A DNA stretch of 64,000 nucleotides from Papiliotrema nemorosa (lineage: Eukaryota; Basidiomycota; Tremellomycetes; Tremellales; Rhynchogastremaceae), in NCBI GenBank assembly GCA_032158125.1, contig JASKOT010000037.1, forward strand, positions 62,001-126,000, written 5' to 3'. The translations under genes and the position numbers were made by a program. Shown here one piece after another: positions 41,471 through 53,763 of this stretch. Positions within the stretch are counted from its first letter, which is position 1, and each line of letters opens with the position of its first letter. The notes beneath the pieces were generated by a model. That model saw only the letters and a list, made by a program, of their open reading frames with translations, did no database searches and had not been told where the DNA came from.

Positions 41471-42611
41471 GTTTGTCGAGTACACTGATCGGAAATGCAA
41501 AGTGGAGTGGTATTACGGCTCCATGTGCGAGTTTCGCGGAGGGTGAAAGTCGGGTTGTGGATCAAGGACTGGTCTATGCACAGATGATAGCCGTGACACT
41601 GTGGATGTTGGTCCTCGTAGGGTCCACCGAGGTCGAGGGCAGCAGAGTGGGGAGGCAAGAAGGGGTAAGAGTGACAATGTGAAGATGACGAGCGTTAATA
41701 TCCCGTTTCTCGCTACCTCCGGAGGGATGTCCTCTGTCGGATACGTCGCTCAATTCCTGTATCATCAACCTTACATGCATCAAGAGGTCATAAATAGCAC
41801 TGTAACCCACCTCTACGCTCACTCGACAGCAGCAGTCTAGTATCAGTCGGTATTGAAACGATGATGAGCGATGTGCATTTGGCTGGGTGGGCTACAACGT
41901 ATATTCTAGCTGACCAATGGGAGCTGGGCCGACCGACAAGCTCTTCCCACTTCACTCTCGTGGGGTGACATTCCCCCCCGCTTTCACTCCCTCTGGCGTT
42001 GCCCTTCGCTTGTGGGTCAAGCATATTCCCACAGTGACGCCTGCCCTTTCAACCTCGCATGTGCTCACCTACCCCACCTTGTCCCGCGCCTTGCCGAAAT
42101 ACGAGAGACAAGTCCCCGGAGTTTGACCGTCCGCCCCGAGACGCTCACTTCCAAATCCGCTGACAGCGTCTCACTCATGTACAGCACAACGGCCTTCGGG
42201 CATCGCTCTATGCATGTAATATACAGATCACCGCACAGCTTATGCAGTACCATGCCTTTGCTCGACCTGACAGAAACGGAAGTCGGACCGCTAGACCCGG
42301 CTTATTCAACGCGAGTTTCGTCACTGCCATGACAAGCCAGACTTGGCACTGATCTACGACTGGTTGCTTTTCCCAAAACATCGGGTTTCGACGGCTCATT
42401 CGAAACATCCATGCCAAGGATCGTCCTCTTGTTGGCTCGATGCATCTTGCTTGAGATGCATTCGAATTCTGAAGTGTGAAGAAAAGTGTTGCTGCCACAT
42501 TGGGCCAAAAACCGAGCTCGGCCGTAGGAGAGCGGTACATCGGAGTTTTGCCCTTTGGGCACGTGATATCAAACTAGAAGTGCCACATTCCTCTCCCTCA
42601 CTCCGTCCCAT
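41471..42611. other. Intergenic upstream of the kinase
   Basis: About 1.1 kb, one of the longest gaps in the window. It holds the kinase promoter and the LSC2 3' region. Short frames on both strands have no family resemblance. No repeat or RNA gene was recognised. Confidence 0.4.
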
Positions 42612-44320
42612 TTAAGCCGACTTGGCCATCTCGACAGCCTTGGAAGCAGCCTCATCCAGTCCATCGAAGGGGTAGATCTTCAGTCCGGACTCCTTGATCA
42701 TCCTGCAGGGTCAGTGAATGCAAGACGCACATGTGAAAACACTGACTTTTTGGCCTCGGCCTCTTTTGTACCTTGCAATCGGACAATCAACGGGATGGAC
42801 AATTGGAGCTCCTTGGTAGCCTTGATGATACCCTCAGCAATGACATCGCATCGCATGATACCACCGACTAGAATGTAAGCTGGAGAAGCTCCGAGATCTT
42901 CTGTTTCAAGATACTCACAGATGTTGACAAAGATACTCTTGACATTGCTTGAGCTCAACAACAGCTCGAAAGCCTTCTTGACGGCATCGGCAGTTGCTCC
43001 TCCTCCGACATCGAGCTGAGACATTGTCAGCTCATACACATGAAATGAGTGAAAGAAAACATACGAAGTTGGCGGGTGATCCACCGTGCAAGTTGAGCAC
43101 GTCCATGGTAGCCATGGCCAATCCGGCACCATTGACCAAACATCCGATATCTCCATCCAGCTTGATAAAGTTCAAGCCGTACTCTGCCGCCTCGACTTCT
43201 GATGCGTCCTCCTGAGTAGTATCCCTCAACTTGAAGACGTCCTTCTGTCGGAAGTCTGCGTTGTCGTCAAAACCGAATTTGGCATCCATGCTACCGATCA
43301 GCGACTCGTGCTCATCTCATCATATAGAGTGACTCACCACAAGACCTGTCCATCGGAGAGCTCGGCAAGAGGGTTGATCTCAATCTGCGTAGCGTCCTTC
43401 TCCTTGAAGATCTGGTACAATTTTCCAAACACATCCGCGGCATTGTCCTGCGATTCAGGCTTGAATCCCAACTTCTTTGCCAACTCCTTGGCGTCCGCCT
43501 GGCTGATACCGTTCTCAAAGTCCAGTGTAGTAGTGATGATAGCTTCGGGAGTGTCATGGGCGACGTCCTCAATGTTCATACCACCCTGACTACTCGTGAC
43601 GAGCACAGGAGCACCTCGAGATCGGTCGTTCAAGACCGCAGCGTAGTATTCCTTCTGAGGAGGCATTCGTTCGGCCAACATGACGGCGTTACAGATTCGA
43701 CCAGCAGCTCCAGTTTGCTTGGTGATGAGTTTATGACCCAACATCTTGGAGGCGTAGTCTTTGGCTTGGGATGGACTAGAAACTCAGCACAAGCACGATG
43801 TACGCGTCGTATGTAAGCTCACGAGTCGACCATTTGGACACCTCCTTGGAAACCACTGTCAAAGTGTCCCTTTCCTCGTCCACCAGCCAAGACCTGAGCC
43901 TTGATCACGAGCTCTGGCTTGTCTAAACTATCAGCGAAAATTCTTCCTGGCGCAGTGGTCCGCGCATATCGATTAGGAATACGCAGTTCTTCGAGAAAAA
44001 GGTCCACACTTACCAAAACTCTGAGCGACCTTTTCCGCCTCGTCGGCTGAGAAGGCAGGAACAGCCTTTGGTGTAGGGATGCCATACTACCGTCTCAGTC
44101 TCTGACTCCACTTAGGAATGAGGCACCGTCTGATACTCAGACTGATCATGTACTCACAGAGTTGAGGAGTTGGACGGATTGATACTCGTGAATCGACAAG
44201 AATCGTTTTTGGGCAACTTGTCCCACGGTGGCCTGAAGATTGTCAGCTCATTAAGTGATGCTCATACGGATAGAAGCTGACCCGTCTGAGAGCTCTAGTA
44301 GCTGTAATACTTCGCATCAT
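42612..44320 (-). CDS. LSC2: Succinyl-CoA ligase beta subunit, mitochondrial
   Basis: Seven or so exons. The start [13 protein letters not shown] is a short mitochondrial presequence; the mature protein begins [23 protein letters not shown]-grasp features follow: [133 protein letters not shown] and [20 protein letters not shown]. It ends [12 protein letters not shown]. With the alpha subunit it converts succinyl-CoA to succinate in the TCA cycle with substrate-level phosphorylation. ATP versus GTP preference was not determined from sequence. Confidence 0.95.
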
Positions 44321-44537
44321 TGCGGTGTGAGTAATGAAGGATGGACAGAGGAGTATAGGTATTCCGGGTTGTAGGCAGGTCAATGACGGATAGGTTGCCA
44401 ACTTGCCAAACACGGAATCAAAATCTCCCATTGCTCGGATTTACTCGGAACCCCCCGATCACAGCCCACAAGAGCCTGCTCATACACCCAGATGCATAGA
44501 CGGATAGATTCGTCACGTACAAGGAAGAACACTCGCG

Positions 44538-47500
44538 CTACACGCCCGATGCAGCCTTCCTCGACTCCTTGCTCAGCTTGAAGCACAATGTCTCCATCCC
44601 CGTAGCTTTCCTCGAATCGCTCAGCAACTTTCTCAGCGAATCCAATTCCCGATGGAAGTCATCAGTCGACTTTTGTCGCCTATACGCCGCCGAGATTGTA
44701 TCGTAGATCTGGGACAAGACGTCGTTGGCCGCAGGAGTAATGTACGCGTTGACACTCTGGTGGAAGAACTCGATCTCCAAGGTGGCCTGTGTGTCAGGAT
44801 CAGATTAGACGGCAGACTCACCATGAGCATTCCACCCGTACCATACTTTGGTATCTGCTGGAAACAATGCAGAGCGGTCTGCGTTATGCCCATGATGAGC
44901 GACTCCAGGATTCTTTGCACCAGAGGCGGCGCGATGTCACTGATACGCGCATGTGTCTCGACCAGCTGCAACAATGCCTTGTGCATGTACGGTCGAACCT
45001 CTGTAAATTCAGCCAGACCCTAACAAATAAGAATGCAACCTACCTGTCGGTTTGGTCGCGTTGAGCCAATCTACGCCCCCTTTGAGGATGCCACCTTCCA
45101 CGACTTCACTAAGCCCAATCTGTCGACGCCGTATGTAGTCATTGAACACAATCTCGTCCATGTTGTCCACCACCTCGAGCAGCAAAGTCTCGTCCTTCGT
45201 CATGTCCGCCTCTAACGTCTTTGCCGTCCGATTGACAAGCGCAGGCAGAATGGCAGTACGCAGCTGATGGAATTTCCCCAGCGTTATTAGCAGTCTCGTA
45301 TCCTGGTAGGTCAGTCGTGTAGTGTACGAGTACTCACAATGTCATTGACGGTAAGTATCCTGCTGCTCGATAACCTCGACATTCTCCTAGGTCCCGGATC
45401 TGTATGTAGCGTAGTCGAATTCAGTATACCGTCGAATAAGAAGCAAGTCGTATCCACAAAGTTCTCCTTGATCATTCGCTTAAAGTTGCTGGGCAGAGTG
45501 TCTTTCTCTCCCGACCGTGTAGCAATCTTCTTGCAGGATGCCAGTATTCGATTTTGGAAGGCATCCATGAGTCCGAGGTATTTGCTAGGCCCTTTTGCAG
45601 ATGTCTGATGCCAATCTTCGAGGTTGTGCAACATACGAGAGTCTGTCATGAGCTGTAGCCATGATTTGACTGGTTTGCACGACATACCTCTAGCCCATGT
45701 AGCCGCAACCACTTCCTCAAAACGCCATCTCAGGGAATCTAGCAAACCTTTTAGACTAGCAGCGGCTTCTCCGCTCACATCCACAGCCATGAGATCTCCA
45801 GCACAATCATTCACCTCTTCCACCACTTTCTCGCCGTAATGACACGACGCGATGACCGTGGTTCCTTCGGGGACGAACGGCGGGATAGGCGGATCCTCGC
45901 CTTCCTTCTTGATCGATGACTCGGCAATGGCCACATCCGACAGCGTGAAGAATTGGGATAGGATAGCAGTGTAGGCCTTGATTATCTCGAGCGCCATGCC
46001 TTTCGGTGCTGATGCTGGTCGACGGGACCCACTGGACCCGCCAGATGGATCTCTCTGGATGTTAGACGTAATGAAACGGTGGATTACTTGATACTGACCT
46101 TGCGGTACTTGCCATCCATACAAGCTTTAGCGATTCGCCAAAATCCAGGCAGAGATTTCGCTACATAGTCTGACAATTGTTTGATCATGGCTAGTATCGC
46201 TGCCCAGGCCAGATCGACCGGATTCGCTGGCAGTTTAGCAAAGTTAGACGGCCGTCACTCACGCTTCAAAGGGTCGACTAGATACTGCGTATCTTGCAGC
46301 TGCTTTCGCAGCGTATCGACAGCGGATGTAGACGAAGATGCCGATTGCTGGCAAGCTGCCAGGCTTGCTACACGATTAGCATTTGTATTCTTGGTTGTCG
46401 CCCTACCTTTACACTTGTCATGTGCTTTGTTGTAGATCCCCTTCATCCCTTCGACTATATGATCATGCTGATACTCCAAATAAGTCCAGGCCGGCTCATC
46501 AGACTGGTCCAAATCGACCAAGATCCTAAAGCGTCAGCTCGTCCCGCCGCGAATCGGGACTCACTCGATCGTTTTGTCCTGATCTTCTACAGGCCTCTTC
46601 GGGTCCTTCAGATGCGCATCTAAACGGATTCTGAAATCATCCATAATCTTCTCGACCGAGCTCCAGACTTTGTCGAATATCCGTTTTTGCTGTTCCTTCT
46701 GCGAAGCCGTGTTTGCCGGTAAGCCAGGAATGAGTTGACCAGATTTGGAAGAGTTGAGGAAAGTGCCCTTTTTGTAGTCTCTCAAGGCTTGTTCATATTT
46801 CCCCTGAAAGGTGAGCTGGGACTGGAAAGAGAGTGCCGCGGAAAAGATACATACAGCGTTGATAGACTCCATGAGTGATCCAGGAAGGTTGAAGAGGAAT
46901 TTAGACTTCTCAAATACCCCCAGCGTCGATCGTAGCTTGGACGCCTTGACGGCATTCTCGAGCACTGGCAGGTAGACTTGATCAGACCGATGAGCCGCGA
47001 CTATGAGGATCAATATACAAGACAGCTTGGAGAGGTAAAACTCACCTTTTATAATCTCCCTCAACTCTCTCGTTCCGTGATCGGTGTCTTCGGCCAAGAA
47101 GCCCATCTTCATATCCTTATAGACCACTTGACGTTAGCGATATGGACCATACCCGCTACATCACAAGCGCAAAGATGATGGGGAGGTGACTCACCATCAG
47201 AAGAGGCTTTGACCGCGACGAACCGATCAAAGTTCTCCTCTACCAGAATCCTCACGGCTTCACTCCGACTCTCGATAGCTCGTTCAAGGTTTTGTATACC
47301 CCTTTTGAAGTCCTGATATGACGCATCGGGATGTTGAGTCGACAGGAAGACTTTCGGATCGAATACTTTGGAGGATAAGGAGGTTTCGGTTCCTGTGTGT
47401 CAGTTAATCATGGGCTACAACACGAACGGGTCTTCAGGTCGAGCTTGTTTGAGCTGGTCATGAGTTCGAGATCTCAGTCCAATTGTCATACTCACCCCGT

Positions 47501-47730
47501 CAATCTCCCGCGTAGTCCTAGCGGATCCATCTCCTCGAGTATAGTCCCATCTTCACCTGTCAATGTCCCCGCTAAAGGACCTTCTTTGTCGTGATCTACC
47601 GCTTCCCAGACTTGAGGGTCGACTGACGAGATACCATACAGCTTCAACACTATTATTCAGCTGGCCGACTCCGACTTGCAGCAATCTTGTATGACCCACA
47701 AGCTGCCTCGTCCACGTCTGTCCCGCTCAT
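44538..47730 (-). CDS. SEC5: Exocyst complex subunit Sec5
   Basis: About ten exons. [10 protein letters not shown] splices to [20 protein letters not shown]; a central segment reads [38 protein letters not shown] and [20 protein letters not shown], the characteristic Sec5 block in which the cargo-docking helix bundle begins. A long helical C-terminal part follows ([60 protein letters not shown]), ending ESRKAASGV. Sec5 is one of eight exocyst subunits that tether secretory vesicles to the plasma membrane at sites of growth. The all-helical, motif-poor sequence makes the call depend mainly on the FLFNLPGSL...[11 protein letters not shown] block. Confidence 0.8.
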
Positions 47731-48125
47731 TGTGCTTGTGAGCGGTGATGCTGGGTCAGAGTGATTGTTGTCGAGAGGATGTTGGAAATGACGGCATGAT
47801 CTTCGTGTGGCGGACTAGGCCGTTCTTCACTCGTTGCCTACCGCATTCTGTAAAGCTACCAGTCGAGTCACGTCCTTCATTGCTGCCAGCTACCTCAACC
47901 AGGGCTCCGCGACTGGAGTCTCCGCAAGCAATACGACCGTAGCCTGAAAAGCAAGCCTGTGCAGTGTGTCTTTTACGTGCTCGCCGTTGCGCTGTGAGCT
48001 AATTTCAAGACTGACTATAACACTTCTCATCCAGCACCAATAACGCCGTGCATGCTCACAACTAATCAACATCTCGTCACACTGATCAATTTTAAGCATA
48101 GACCTCAGGGGCACTATATGATCGA
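47731..48125. other. Intergenic SEC5 / unknown gene
   Basis: About 395 bp between the SEC5 start and the stop of the next minus-strand gene. Nothing else was recognised. Confidence 0.4.
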
Positions 48126-49780
48126 TCAAGCCCGGCTTGAACCTCCATCCACCGTGCTAAAAACGTAATTCGAGACCGTTTCTGGCGCGAGGGATTTCTC
48201 ATAATCCGTAGCCATTGTGATCGATTTGATGATCCCATAGCCAGTCTCGGTATCACGAGTCTTCGCCTCTTCTTCTCTCATCATAGCGTCCACCTCATCA
48301 AACTTTCTCAAAGCGTCTCGCTTGGCATCTGTATCGGCGACAATGGTGGATTTGGTATCGTACTTGAATCCGATGTGCTGCGTTTCGAGATTGTTCCAGA
48401 GGCTTCGGTCATTCTTCTGACCATCGTGAGCGTATGTGCTGAGATCGTCGAACCTTTCTGGGATTCCGCCTTCCTCCAGATACTTTCGATGTGCGTTTCG
48501 AGCTTGACTTTCGATTCCTTTGCCGAGGGTATGGTTGAGATTGCCGTGCAATACAAAGTCGACCCCTAAATGGATCAGCACAGACCACGTGCCTTCGTGT
48601 AGCGAGGCCCTACCGGTATAACCAGCTTGTAGCGCTGCCTCGGTGATTGTCGAGGCAAATTCAGAAGCCGCCTTGTCGTTGCAAGACATTGAGCACTCTC
48701 TCAGCAACTGAGTTAAAACGTCAGTAAAACGTCTCATGGTGAGTCAAGATAACCCTCACGCTCGATCGAGCCACAGCCCTCTTTGAGCCATCCGGCAAAG
48801 TCCAGACTTCCGGTTTCTCACTGAGGCCTTCGATTGTCCCTGCCTCCTCTGACGGAAGACCTAGGATATCTCGGGCGGTCTCCCTAGTCCGATAGTAATC
48901 GGATAGGACTGTGAGTCTCTTTCCAAGCATCGAATCAGCGTACCACGAAGGAGCCCTCGCGGCGGCTTTCTTGCCAGACTCGCACAAGCTTGTTTGTGTG
49001 CTATAGGCGTATCGATCATCCTTCTTGGACATGTCCAGGTGGCGCTCGACCCCGGCGACTTTCCTCGTTCTGAACTGACTGTCTGGAATTGTTAGTAAAA
49101 TTCACCATGGAGCCCTTGCAGCTCACTGTTGCCGGTGATACCATCCAGATTTTGTTCGGCTGAAGCTAGTCAGTATTGTGTGATGCGATATATGTGACAA
49201 GCGTCTTCTAATGGCACTTACTCAGACCATGCCGGGTGATTCTGTTGAATCCGTCTTTCCATCAGCTCAATGCCCAGTTTGCTACATGACATACCTGTAA
49301 GCCCAGTTTTCGTATCGACTATGCCGAGAGTCCGAGAAATCTTCGAATAGTCTGGAGCATTGTGACTCTAGACCCATTAACCCGTTGTAGCGACATCAAG
49401 AGAAACAGACTCACCCGCTTATCCTGATCGTATCGAGAAAGACTGTGAATACCATTTTTGAACGCATCCCATGGTTTCCCATGTCTGAAATGGTGTCTGC
49501 CACGGGTTGACCCCCCTCTCCTGCTCTTCGACCTCGAGGAGCCTTGCCTGGCTGCCTCTGCGTCAGTGGCAGAGGAATCAAAGACCTTTTTGTGCAAAGA
49601 CTTCACTTCGGGAATGGTTCGTACGGTGGACGGCGGGATCGTCGCTTCCGTCTTGGACGAAGACTGCTTTGGAGTCCACCACGAGGTGATGTTATCCAGA
49701 AAGCTGGGCATCCATGAGCTGTCACTCGCCTTGCTGGCATTGGACAGGGTTGCGGGAATCTTGGTGGCGACCGAGGTCAT
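48126..49780 (-). CDS. Unrecognised protein, multi-exon
   Basis: From the ATG at 49780 (MTSVATKIPATLSNASKASD) a Ser/Lys/Arg-rich N-terminus (SSRSKSRRGGSTRGRHHFRH) leads to WDAFKNGIHSLSRYDQDK and several very small exons. Coherent downstream blocks are SWYADSMLGKRLTVLSDYYR, EKPEVWTLPDGSKRAVARSS, CNDKAASEFASTITEAALQA, GVDFVLHGNLNHTLGKGIES, ERFDDLSTYAHDGQKNDRSL and a charged C-terminal helix, ending NYVFSTVDGGSSRA. No domain or membrane segment is recognisable, and exon joins around 49030-49320 are uncertain. The frame has coding character and sits in a tandem run of minus-strand genes. Confidence 0.5.
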
Positions 49781-50461
49781 TCTGGGCAGATCAACAAGGT
49801 GGCGGCAACGAAGTGAGTTCTGTGAGGACAGTGGTGGATTGTTCAAGGGACGAGTGACGATGAGAGAAGAGGAAGTCGAAAGAAAATGATAGAATATATA
49901 TGATGAATGCAAGAGAACATCTCATATCAGACGCTACCCCCACACGCCACGGGGAGTAGTCAAAGGAGCAAACTGGTATCTGTCGTGTTTGGGCAGAGAG
50001 CCGACCTTTGTACTCGCAACAGTCTGACTTCTCACATACTCACATAAATGCTCGCCCGCAAGGCCTACTCAACGTACGACCTTTGTCCAAGCCACTACGG
50101 TCGTGCATGCAGAGGAGAACGTAGCTCGTATGAGTTTCTCATCCTCGTACTGTTCATTTGAGAAGGCATGTTGAGATCTTTTGCCCTCCTCATGGCGTTG
50201 TCCTGCAGTGGCCAAAAATCCGACAGTAACCTCAGAGTCATGTGCCAATGAGTCTGCCTAAACTCTGAACTTTATGACAAGAAATAGTAGGATACGAGTC
50301 GATAGATTCGCAAAAGAGAGTATTAAATAGTGCACAGCCTTTATACGTGTAGACTTGATAAAGTACGTGGGTCAGTAAATAAGGTCCTACGGCTAGACGG
50401 GAGTCGTACGCGAGCAAATACCCCAATCCCTATCTCCCTGTATTTCGCCACAGAACCAGCG
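49781..50461. other. Intergenic
   Basis: About 680 bp between the start of the unknown gene and the stop of the Zn2Cys6 gene. AT-richer than its surroundings around 50270-50340, but with no supported gene or repeat. Confidence 0.4.
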
Positions 50462-51226
50462 TTACTGTCCTCTCGGCGACAAGTCACTTGCGGGATAGTT
50501 GTGATAGCCAACATTGCTCGAGGTCACGGCTTCCGGACCTTCCATTTGCGCATAGCTCCAATCTGTGCAAAACTCAGTTGTGGGCATCCCGAGCTCCTCA
50601 CTCATACCCTGGGTCTCGTATGGGTTGAGTGCGGGATCAAGACGGCCATCAAGCATGTAGTCTTCTGCCATATATGGCAGGTGTTGCTGAGGTTCATATC
50701 CAGATTGGAAGACGCTGTTGGGCGACAGGGCTGTTGTGTCGATATCAAAGCTCATCGTGTTCTCTGTAGGCTGGGACGCTTCCGGACAGACGGGGAAGTC
50801 GGAGTTGAGGTTCTCATAGTGAGGGCCTTCTTGATTTCGATAAGCGTTTTGCTCCTCCGACATCTCCACCACTCGAGGGGGCGATGTTGCCTGTTCCAAA
50901 TCCTCATCATGATGAGATAGTGTTCGGTATGAGGTACCCTCCGGGCCATGTGGCTCGAGCACGCCATACTCCCCACCTTTGTAATTCCGGTACAGCGCTT
51001 GAATTGCATGACTCTTGAAAGTGGCCCGACAACGGGGTTTCTCGGTGTATACACATTTCAGTGATCTTGTCATGCAACTTGTGCAGGATGGTTTACCGTA
51101 ATCGCATCTGTATTTTCGACTTGAGCACAAATCGCATGAGAACGGGGATACATGGAAAGTAGCGTGGCCCGTGGGGCTAGCTACAGAGCTTGAGGTGATT
51201 GATCTTGCCGGATTAGTACGTGGCAT
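50462..51226 (-). CDS. Short Zn2Cys6 transcription factor
   Basis: Intronless, 254 aa from the ATG at 51226 (MPRTNPARSITSSSVASPTG). The cluster CDLCSSRKYRCDYGKPSCTS, CMTRSLKC at residues ~30-58 has spacing C-x2-C-x6-C-x6-C-x2-C-x6-C, a canonical N-terminal Zn(II)2Cys6 motif, followed by a basic linker and helix (RATFKSHAIQALYRNYKG). The remaining ~170 residues are acidic, Pro/Gln/Tyr-rich and disordered, plausibly an activation region. No fungal_trans domain is present. The frame extends 21 codons upstream to another ATG (51289), but the shorter start fits better. Targets are unknown. Confidence 0.8.
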   Translation of the reverse strand: MPRTNPARSITSSSVASPTGHATFHVSPFSCDLCSSRKYRCDYGKPSCTSCMTRSLKCVYTEKPRCRATFKSHAIQALYRNYKGGEYGVLEPHGPEGTSYRTLSHHDEDLEQATSPPRVVEMSEEQNAYRNQEGPHYENLNSDFPVCPEASQPTENTMSFDIDTTALSPNSVFQSGYEPQQHLPYMAEDYMLDGRLDPALNPYETQGMSEELGMPTTEFCTDWSYAQMEGPEAVTSSNVGYHNYPASDLSPRGQ

Positions 51227-51638
51227 ATTGTATTTCACTTGTAGAAAAAGGCAGCTGAAAGAGCAGAATAAGGATAGGTGACAGCTCAAGTGATTACACC
51301 GGTGTACTTATGGGAAGCTGGCTCGCGACATATCAGAGGAGGGAAGTCGGGGCAGATTGAAGTCCGCTATGTTCACACTCGTCAATTCCTTTCACCCATT
51401 CTGGGAGCGAGCTTGTGAAGGGATGCCACTGTTTCGAAGCATGTGAGATCGCTGCGATGCGTTACATCGATAATCCAACACTGATCAGCTCTCGTCGTGT
51501 TGATGCTTCTCAATGGAGGCGGTCGATAATCGCACGAATCACCGTACTGTTACATCTTCTGCAGCTTGGCTGCTTCTTCTTCAAAAGGTGATATACAACT
51601 CACGCGCGAGACTCCTACATCATCCAGCAGTTCAAGTC
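51227..51638. other. Intergenic
   Basis: About 410 bp between the Zn2Cys6 start and the carrier stop. No gene or repeat was recognised. Confidence 0.4.
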
Positions 51639-53055
51639 TCACAATAGAGTGCCACCTTGCGCTCGATACTTGTCTACACCAGCTTTGAGCTGTTCCAGAA
51701 TCAGGAAAATGAGAATAGTGCTAGACTCGTCAGCTTCCCCATTCGTACAGGAGATCGAAACGCACGTTGGCTGTAATCGGGTCCAAGCGGGCACCCAGCC
51801 TTTGAACATGAACATCGGACCTTCGTTTGCCAAACTGAGACTAGTCAGAGATAGCTTGTTGGTGAAGGTGCGCCACTCACGAGGTCTTGATGACCTGCAA
51901 TGTACTTGAGGTCCCGGCGCCATGGGCGTTCATGATCCGCGATTTGAGCACGTCGGCCGGCGAACAGACAGCTGTACGTCAGATCATCCCCCTCTTCCAC
52001 CTCAGTGCTCGTAACCCACTAGTCGCCACAGTGCCCTGAGCTTGTCAGCTTTGTCTCATAGCTTGAAGCGGTATATGACGCACCGCTCCGACAGAAGCAA
52101 CAAAGTGGCACACTGGACCGTCCGTCAACAATTTGGTCCTGATCAATTCTTCCTTGAACCAGTCGTAGCTGTCCATCAGTAACCTTCCAAGCTTGGTCGA
52201 GGCAAAGGTCACCTCGCCAGCTGAGACATGTTCATGAGCACAGCTCGGAATCCATTCGGAACGACTCCTCGACCCCAAGATCTGAACCCTTCTTCCCGAG
52301 TCATCCGGATGAGACCTTGTACCGAGTTTCTGTAGTTGTATCTTACTATATGTCAGTATACATTTCAGGTCTTGTCTATGGGCGAGAGGTGACATAGAGG
52401 AGGCATGTTCTGTGAGGGAGGGTATTACGCACACTCTGGTGGTTTCGCCTTGTCTGCTTGCATTCGGACCATCATCAATTCAGCAGGGTTTCCTATGACT
52501 CCAGCAACTCCTCCAGCGATCGATCCAGCCAGAGCCATCTTGTACGCAGGGATAGGTCCGGGGCCTTCGTGTCAGCCTGAGCAAAGACGCATTATGTATG
52601 ACGGCGTGCTCACCTGTATGAACGGCCTTCTTTGCCTCGTCGTATATCGCAAATCGCATCATGGAATAAGTCATTTGTCTCAACAAAGTTCCTGTCAATC
52701 CGTCGAACAATCCTCTCACACCTACCCAGCATCAGCCGTAGCGTAAGATGGAGCAGGTGCAGGGGAGTGTACCGTTCGCAGCGATAGTCTTCTGGATCGA
52801 CTTGATCATCCCTTTATCCCCGCTGGTCTGCAGTCTGACTTTGGTGAGATCAAGCGGGTGAGTGATGGATGCCGCGATGGAGGCAGCGACACCTGATAGT
52901 CAGCTTGCTATACCGCTAAGACAATGTCGTAGATGACTAAGTCGGGGAAACTCACCACCCAGCCAGAAAGGATAAGGCTTCTTCACAGCCGGGGAGAGAG
53001 CTCCTCCGGCATTCACAATCCCCTTCTTGGGCTGTTGACCTGGTTTGCCGGACAT
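51639..53055 (-). CDS. DIC1: Mitochondrial dicarboxylate carrier
   Basis: About six exons encode a three-repeat mitochondrial carrier. The N-terminus MSGKPGQQPKKGIVNAGGAL is followed by PYPFWLGGVAASIAASITHP and the first signature PLDLTKVRLQ. Repeat 2 has MALAGSIAGGVAGVIGNPAE with PAELMMVRMQ, and repeat 3 has PADVLKSRIMNAHG. Other blocks are GVRGLFDGLTGTLLRQMTYS, MRFAIYDEAKKAV, GVVPNGFRAVLMNMSQLASY and FMFKGWVPAWTRLQP, ending GGTLL. The R-Q-M-T/S-Y contact and NPAELMMVRMQAD are those of the Dic1 group, which exchanges malate or succinate for phosphate across the inner membrane. Confidence 0.88.
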
Positions 53056-53763
53056 GATTGATCCTTCAAAGTGTGGAGGCCACAGTTGTCAACGAGGGAC
53101 GGGGACAGAAGAAGAGTGATGAGAGCTGCGCGAATGGGAATGTGACCGGGGTGAGTCACCCGTTTCGTATCTAGATAAGGGGTATCTGTCTACGATTCTG
53201 ACAATCAGCACTACATTGAGTCGCCGAAGGTGAGACCACGCCGAAGACACGCGTATGAGATATCATCTATCATCATACATCCTGTCTTGACTGGACAGCG
53301 CGCCTTCTGGCTCAGATGAGGAGCTGAGAACGGATTGGGCTCATGAGACGAGAAGAGGCCCACGGAAAGATAAACATACCTAGCGAGCACCTGGATGCTC
53401 CTCTACGTCGAGCTGAACAGTCTGAGCTAGAGTATGTCTGGTATGTTCGGTGATCCCGGAGTGAATCGTGAGGGGAAACAGGCATGCATGGGGTCATGGG
53501 AATGCGCAGTGTGTATTGAATCAACGTCCTAGTCAGGTGCTCTTGCGGTGGATTCCTCGGCCATCAGATTACCCGAACAAGCAGTGGTGGCATCGTTCGA
53601 GATCTCAGCTGAATCGAGTATAGATTGCCATATTGACTGCATGAGGTATAGACTACTGTGACCAGGGCCTATCCTGCTGATCTTCTTCCTCTTCCGACTC
53701 GACTTGCCCATCGACTCATGTCCAGAATTACTATACATTTTATAGCTCGATGCCCGATCCCAA
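53056..53763. other. Intergenic DIC1 / ACS1
   Basis: About 710 bp between the DIC1 start and the ACS1 stop, both minus strand. Short frames near 53312-53524 lack support. It should contain the DIC1 promoter and ACS1 3' untranslated region. Confidence 0.4.
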
